A DNA stretch of 64,000 bases from Nitrospira sp. CG24A (GTDB lineage: Bacteria; Nitrospirota; Nitrospiria; Nitrospirales; Nitrospiraceae). A program made the position numbers and the translations under genes. The notes under the pieces were generated by a model, which saw only the letters and a program-made list of their open reading frames with translations, was not told where the DNA came from and did not search any database. The stretch spans positions 1 through 64,000 of the forward strand of contig NEWT02000020.1 in the NCBI GenBank assembly GCA_002869925.2, given 5' to 3'. Below, in pieces: positions 61,329 through 64,000 of the stretch. Position 1 is the first letter of the stretch. Every line of letters starts with the position of its first letter.

Positions 61329-63026
61329 ATGACTAAGCAAGTTCTAATCATCAACGTGACTCGCATGGGAGATCTGATTCAGACCGGCCCCTTGTTGTCC
61401 CGATTGCGAGAAGAATGGCCTGATGTGGCGATCGACCTGGTCGTTGATCGAAGTTTTGCGCCGACTGCTGCGCTGCTGACCGGGCTCCGACAGATCATCA
61501 GTTGCGATTTTACGGGATTGCTCGATGCGTGCCGCACGCAGTCGAAGAGTCTGGTGACGCTGATGCAAGAGATGACGGCTTGGGCGGCGCCGCTACGAGC
61601 TGCACGGTACGACCGCATCATCAATCTCACCTTCAATCGTCAGACCGGTTTACTCGCGTCGTACATCGGTGCGCCGGACTTGCGGGGGATTATTGCAGGG
61701 CCGGACGGCTGTCCCATCGTGCAGAACCCCTGGCTGGCGTACTTCACCGATCTGCATCGGCATCGGCGATTCAATCGGTTCAATCTGGTGGATCTCTATG
61801 CCATGGGAGGGAGCAGCCACGGGGCATTTTCACCGTTGTCGATCGCCATTCCAGCCGATGGTCGAGCCTGGGCCGATCTATTTCTCCCGTCTCAGGGCCG
61901 AACCGTCCACCAGTGGATCGCCATACAAGCCGGAGCCAGCGACGTCATGAAAGCGTGGCGACCGGAATATTTCGGTCAGACCATGGCGCGGCTGAGCCGC
62001 CATTCAGGCGTGGGATTTGTCATGATCGGCACGGCTGCCGAGGCGGATGCCATCCAACTGGCCGTGACGACCTATCGAAATAGCGGGGGAGCCGCGCCGA
62101 TGCTCGATGCTAGTGGCCGGACGACACTCAATCAACTCGTCGGCCTGCTCTCGCGTTGTCAGCTGCTCCTCACCAACGACACGGGGCCCATGCATCTCGC
62201 GGTCGGTGTTGGAACTCCAGTGATCGACCTGTCAGTTGGCCATGTCGATCACCATGAAACGGGACCCTACGGGCCAGGCCATTGGGTCATTCAGCCCGAT
62301 CTGGCTTGTTCACCCTGCGGATTCGATCAGATTTGCGCGCACCATGCCTGCAAAGATCGAATCATTCCCGAAGAAGTCGCGATGCTATGTCTTCATGCGT
62401 TAGGGCGCGCTCCATTTCCCGCATGGAGCCTAGGTGCGCGAGTGTATCAATCGAGTGAGGATGCCGATGGACTTGGTGCCTTTATCTTGCGAGCGGGACA
62501 TGTGGATGCCGAGGTGGCCTGGTATGCCGAATTTTGGAGGAGATTCTGGTACGAAGACTTTACGGGCAGGCCGAGCCAGGTGGCGTTGAACCTTGAACCA
62601 GCGCCGGACCGAGACGGTGCGATGGCCTGGATGAGAGAAGCGGGCCAACCCCTGCGACTCCTGGAACAGCGGGCTCGGCATATCGCGACTCTCACGAGAC
62701 GCCGCCCAATACCGGCTTCAATGCTACAACGGGAACAAGCGCTGCTCCGTCAAGAGCGAGAAAAGCTTCTGCCCCGGATGATAGCTCATTCGGCCACTGG
62801 CCCGGCCACTGTGGCGATGATCAGAGACATTCATAACGATGGCGCGAGCGAGTTGGCGATATTGGCCGATCAACACGTGAAGGCCTATCGACGATGGCAG
62901 CAGCGCATCGCTCGAGTCGGAACAGTATTGTCAGACGCACCGGCGCAGGTCGAGAGACGACCGCGCTCATTGCCGTTGATACAACAGGCCGTCTCAGTCG
63001 CGTCCGTATCTATCACAAGGAGTTGA
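61329..63026 (+). CDS. GT9 glycosyltransferase with C-terminal extension
   Basis: A 565-residue protein. Residues 1-360 form a GT9 domain (VLIINVTRMGDLIQTGPLLSRL, WIAIQAGASDVMKAWRPEYF, LLTNDTGPMHLAVGVGTPVIDLSVGHVDHHETGPYGPGHW), followed by a cysteine-containing tail PDLACSPCGFDQICAHHACKDRI typical of this GT9 subgroup. The last 190 residues (about 375-565) are a helical extension with no recognised domain (RARHIATLTRRRPI, LLRQEREKLLPRM). The gene follows a word repeat and precedes the unknown gene by three bases. Confidence 0.82.
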   Translation: MTKQVLIINVTRMGDLIQTGPLLSRLREEWPDVAIDLVVDRSFAPTAALLTGLRQIISCDFTGLLDACRTQSKSLVTLMQEMTAWAAPLRAARYDRIINLTFNRQTGLLASYIGAPDLRGIIAGPDGCPIVQNPWLAYFTDLHRHRRFNRFNLVDLYAMGGSSHGAFSPLSIAIPADGRAWADLFLPSQGRTVHQWIAIQAGASDVMKAWRPEYFGQTMARLSRHSGVGFVMIGTAAEADAIQLAVTTYRNSGGAAPMLDASGRTTLNQLVGLLSRCQLLLTNDTGPMHLAVGVGTPVIDLSVGHVDHHETGPYGPGHWVIQPDLACSPCGFDQICAHHACKDRIIPEEVAMLCLHALGRAPFPAWSLGARVYQSSEDADGLGAFILRAGHVDAEVAWYAEFWRRFWYEDFTGRPSQVALNLEPAPDRDGAMAWMREAGQPLRLLEQRARHIATLTRRRPIPASMLQREQALLRQEREKLLPRMIAHSATGPATVAMIRDIHNDGASELAILADQHVKAYRRWQQRIARVGTVLSDAPAQVERRPRSLPLIQQAVSVASVSITRS

Positions 63027-63029
63027 ACC

Positions 63030-63560
63030 ATGCGTATCACACTCGATCACGATCAGTGGGATGTCAGTGACGATCAATTGGTCGGTGAGGTTCTGGCGCA
63101 GGTTAGTGATCGCGCCCATGCACGACATCGGCTGGTCACGTCGCTGAAGCTCGGGGGGCGCCTGATTACGGATCGCGACCTCCAGCCCATGCTGTTGGAC
63201 AAGCTTCTCAAAGAGGTCGGATCGGTTGATGCCTGTTCACAGGATATTCCTGAGATCATGACGAACGCGACGCCGACCATCACCAGGTTTTCGTCGACAT
63301 TGACAGCCGAGGCTCAGGGATTTCTTGCGCCCCTGCGTATGAACGCCATTATTCCTTTAGCATTGGACCGCTGGTTCGGGCAATTGGCCGATTATATGGA
63401 ACTTCTTCAGGTTGCTGGGCCTGGTAGTCAAGCCGGTGACGATCTGCAGGCCCTTTCCCCATGGATCCAAGACCTCCTGGATGCCCGGTCCATCCAAGAT
63501 CCTGTTCGCATCGCAGATATCCTGGAATTCGAGATCCTCCCACGGTTGGCTTCTATTTGA
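63030..63560 (+). CDS. Unknown protein of 176 residues upstream of flagellin
   Basis: I do not recognise it. The ATG follows AAGGAG and lies three bases after the GT9 stop, so it is a real operon member. The product is soluble, mostly helical and acidic in the second half (WFGQLADYMELLQVAGPGSQAGDDLQALSPWIQDLLDAR), with an N-terminal beta-rich stretch (MRITLDHDQWDVSDDQLVGEVLAQ). No signal peptide or catalytic motif. Between glycosyltransferases and fliC, it might be a chaperone, adaptor or targeting factor for flagellin modification, but that is inference from place only. Confidence 0.75.
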   Translation: MRITLDHDQWDVSDDQLVGEVLAQVSDRAHARHRLVTSLKLGGRLITDRDLQPMLLDKLLKEVGSVDACSQDIPEIMTNATPTITRFSSTLTAEAQGFLAPLRMNAIIPLALDRWFGQLADYMELLQVAGPGSQAGDDLQALSPWIQDLLDARSIQDPVRIADILEFEILPRLASI

Positions 63561-63628
63561 ACCTTCACGTCGAATACTGTCGGTTGTCGACCACTATGAC
63601 TGCTCTCCGTTCTGCTCCTCAGGCCCTC

Positions 63629-63656
63629 TCAAGTGTGGACCGGCTGGGACCGATAA
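63629..63656 (+). promoter_or_regulatory. Sigma-28-like promoter for fliC
   Basis: TCAAGTGT-N12-ACCGATAA. The -10 box differs from GCCGATAA by one base; the -35 box matches the local TCAAGTnT form. It is 129 bases upstream of the fliC ATG, giving a leader of about 120 bases. Confidence 0.65.
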
Positions 63657-63668
63657 GGAATGCACGAC

Positions 63669-63777
63669 CAAGGAACCTCGCCGGTATGCATGCTATCAGC
63701 GGGTTCTTCGGTCAAAACAATCTTGGCACGGATGCCGGGAAGTGCGAGTGGTTGATGCGTTCAGTTTTCAAGGAGGA
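63669..63777 (+). promoter_or_regulatory. Possible CsrA sites in the fliC leader
   Basis: Two CAAGGA motifs (63669-63674 near the 5' end of the predicted transcript, and 63769-63774 overlapping the AAGGAGG ribosome binding site) match the ANGGA core of CsrA targets. Spacing of about 100 bases would allow a CsrA dimer to bridge them and block translation, as known for the flagellin leader of Bacillus. Confidence 0.45.
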
Positions 63778-63785
63778 ATAGGTCC

Positions 63786-64000
63786 ATGGCTTTAATCGTC
63801 AATAACAACCCGTCTTCGGTCGCAGCTCAGCGGAATTTGACCGTGAATACGAACCAGTTGCAGCGGTCGGTGGAACGGTTGTCTTCAGGGCTTCGGATCA
63901 CCCGTGCGGCGGACGATGCTGCCGGACTCGGTGTGTCTGAAACATTGCGCGCGCACATTCGCAGTATCAACCAAGCGACACGAAATGCGAATGACGGCAT
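63786..64000 (+). CDS. fliC: Flagellin FliC (5' part, continues beyond the window)
   Basis: The first 71 codons of flagellin: ALIVNNNPSSVAAQRNLTVNTNQLQRSVERLSSG, then LRITRAADDAAGLGVSE, then INQATRNANDGI, the canonical D0/D1 N-terminal helices. The gene is open to the last base. Strong ribosome binding site AAGGAGGAATAGG. Directly downstream of the glycosylation operon and behind its own sigma-28-like promoter. Confidence 0.97.
   Translation, partial: MALIVNNNPSSVAAQRNLTVNTNQLQRSVERLSSGLRITRAADDAAGLGVSETLRAHIRSINQATRNANDG

Noticed and set aside
63723-63740. TGGCAC in the fliC leader as a sigma-54 site
   Set aside because: The -12 position has GG instead of GC and no TTGC; the sigma-28-like site upstream is a better promoter.

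Overview
The window is almost entirely one very large flagellar locus from a Gram-negative bacterium. FlgH and FlgI (L and P rings) and several outer-membrane or periplasmic signal peptides rule out a Gram-positive. The gene content (FlhF/FlhG, CsrA/FliW, NtrC-type activators, a sigma-28/FlgM pair) and the dispersed palindromic repeats make me think of the Nitrospira lineage (Nitrospirota). That placement is an inference from general resemblance, not something proven here. No rRNA, tRNA, CRISPR array or insertion sequence was seen.

Layout. 391-2672 (minus): soluble transhydrogenase SthA behind an HDOD protein, with a sigma-28-like promoter in front. 3222-10990: control genes, namely a NarL-type regulator, an NtrC-type activator, a TPR protein, and a PAS histidine kinase/NtrC-type activator pair resembling FleS/FleR. 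11164-20929: flgB-flgC-fliE-fliF-fliG-[REC-fliH fusion]-fliI-fliJ-motE-like-fliK-flgD. 21016-33143: flgE, fliL-fliM-fliN-fliO-fliP-fliQ-fliR-flhB-flhA-flhF-flhG-fliA. 33332-34826: an insertion-like stretch with an orphan gene and a GNAT/DUF1778 toxin-antitoxin pair. 35191-45782: degenerate GGDEF protein, flgF-flgG-flgA-flgH-(small unknown)-flgI-flgJ-flgM-flgN-flgK-flgL-csrA-fliW. 45873-51496: c-di-GMP and signalling genes (hybrid kinase, HD-GYP protein, the wreck of a second HD-GYP gene, YcgR-like PilZ protein). 51670-63560: a tightly packed sugar/radical-SAM/glycosyltransferase operon. 63786-64000: start of flagellin, which runs off the window.

How it fits together. Three good sigma-54 sites (TGGCAT-N5-TTGC) precede flgB, fliL and flgF, and two sigma-54 activators are encoded upstream, so hook-basal-body genes look like sigma-54 targets. 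FliA (sigma-28) and its antagonist FlgM are both here. Six sigma-28-like sites share one local form (T[CA]AAGTnT-N11/12-[GAC]CCGAnAn). They precede flgM, csrA, fliC, the HD-GYP/hybrid-kinase pair, the GGDEF gene and the HDOD-sthA pair, so the late class appears to include c-di-GMP and redox genes. CsrA and FliW are encoded next to flgL, and the fliC leader has two CAAGGA sites, one on the ribosome binding site, which suggests the known FliW-CsrA flagellin switch.

Most unusual content: (1) FliH carries a complete phospho-receiver domain at its N-terminus; (2) a flagellin-adjacent operon joins a B12-type radical SAM domain, two GT2 glycosyltransferase domains and TPRs in one 1390-residue protein, beside a second radical SAM enzyme, an SDR, two GT9 proteins and a CgeB/Maf-like glycosyltransferase, and is a candidate for an undescribed flagellin glycan pathway; (3) a dispersed palindromic element supplies the start codon and charged N-region of the FlgH lipoprotein signal; (4) at least eight intergenic stem-loop word repeats lie between flagellar genes, often inside operons.
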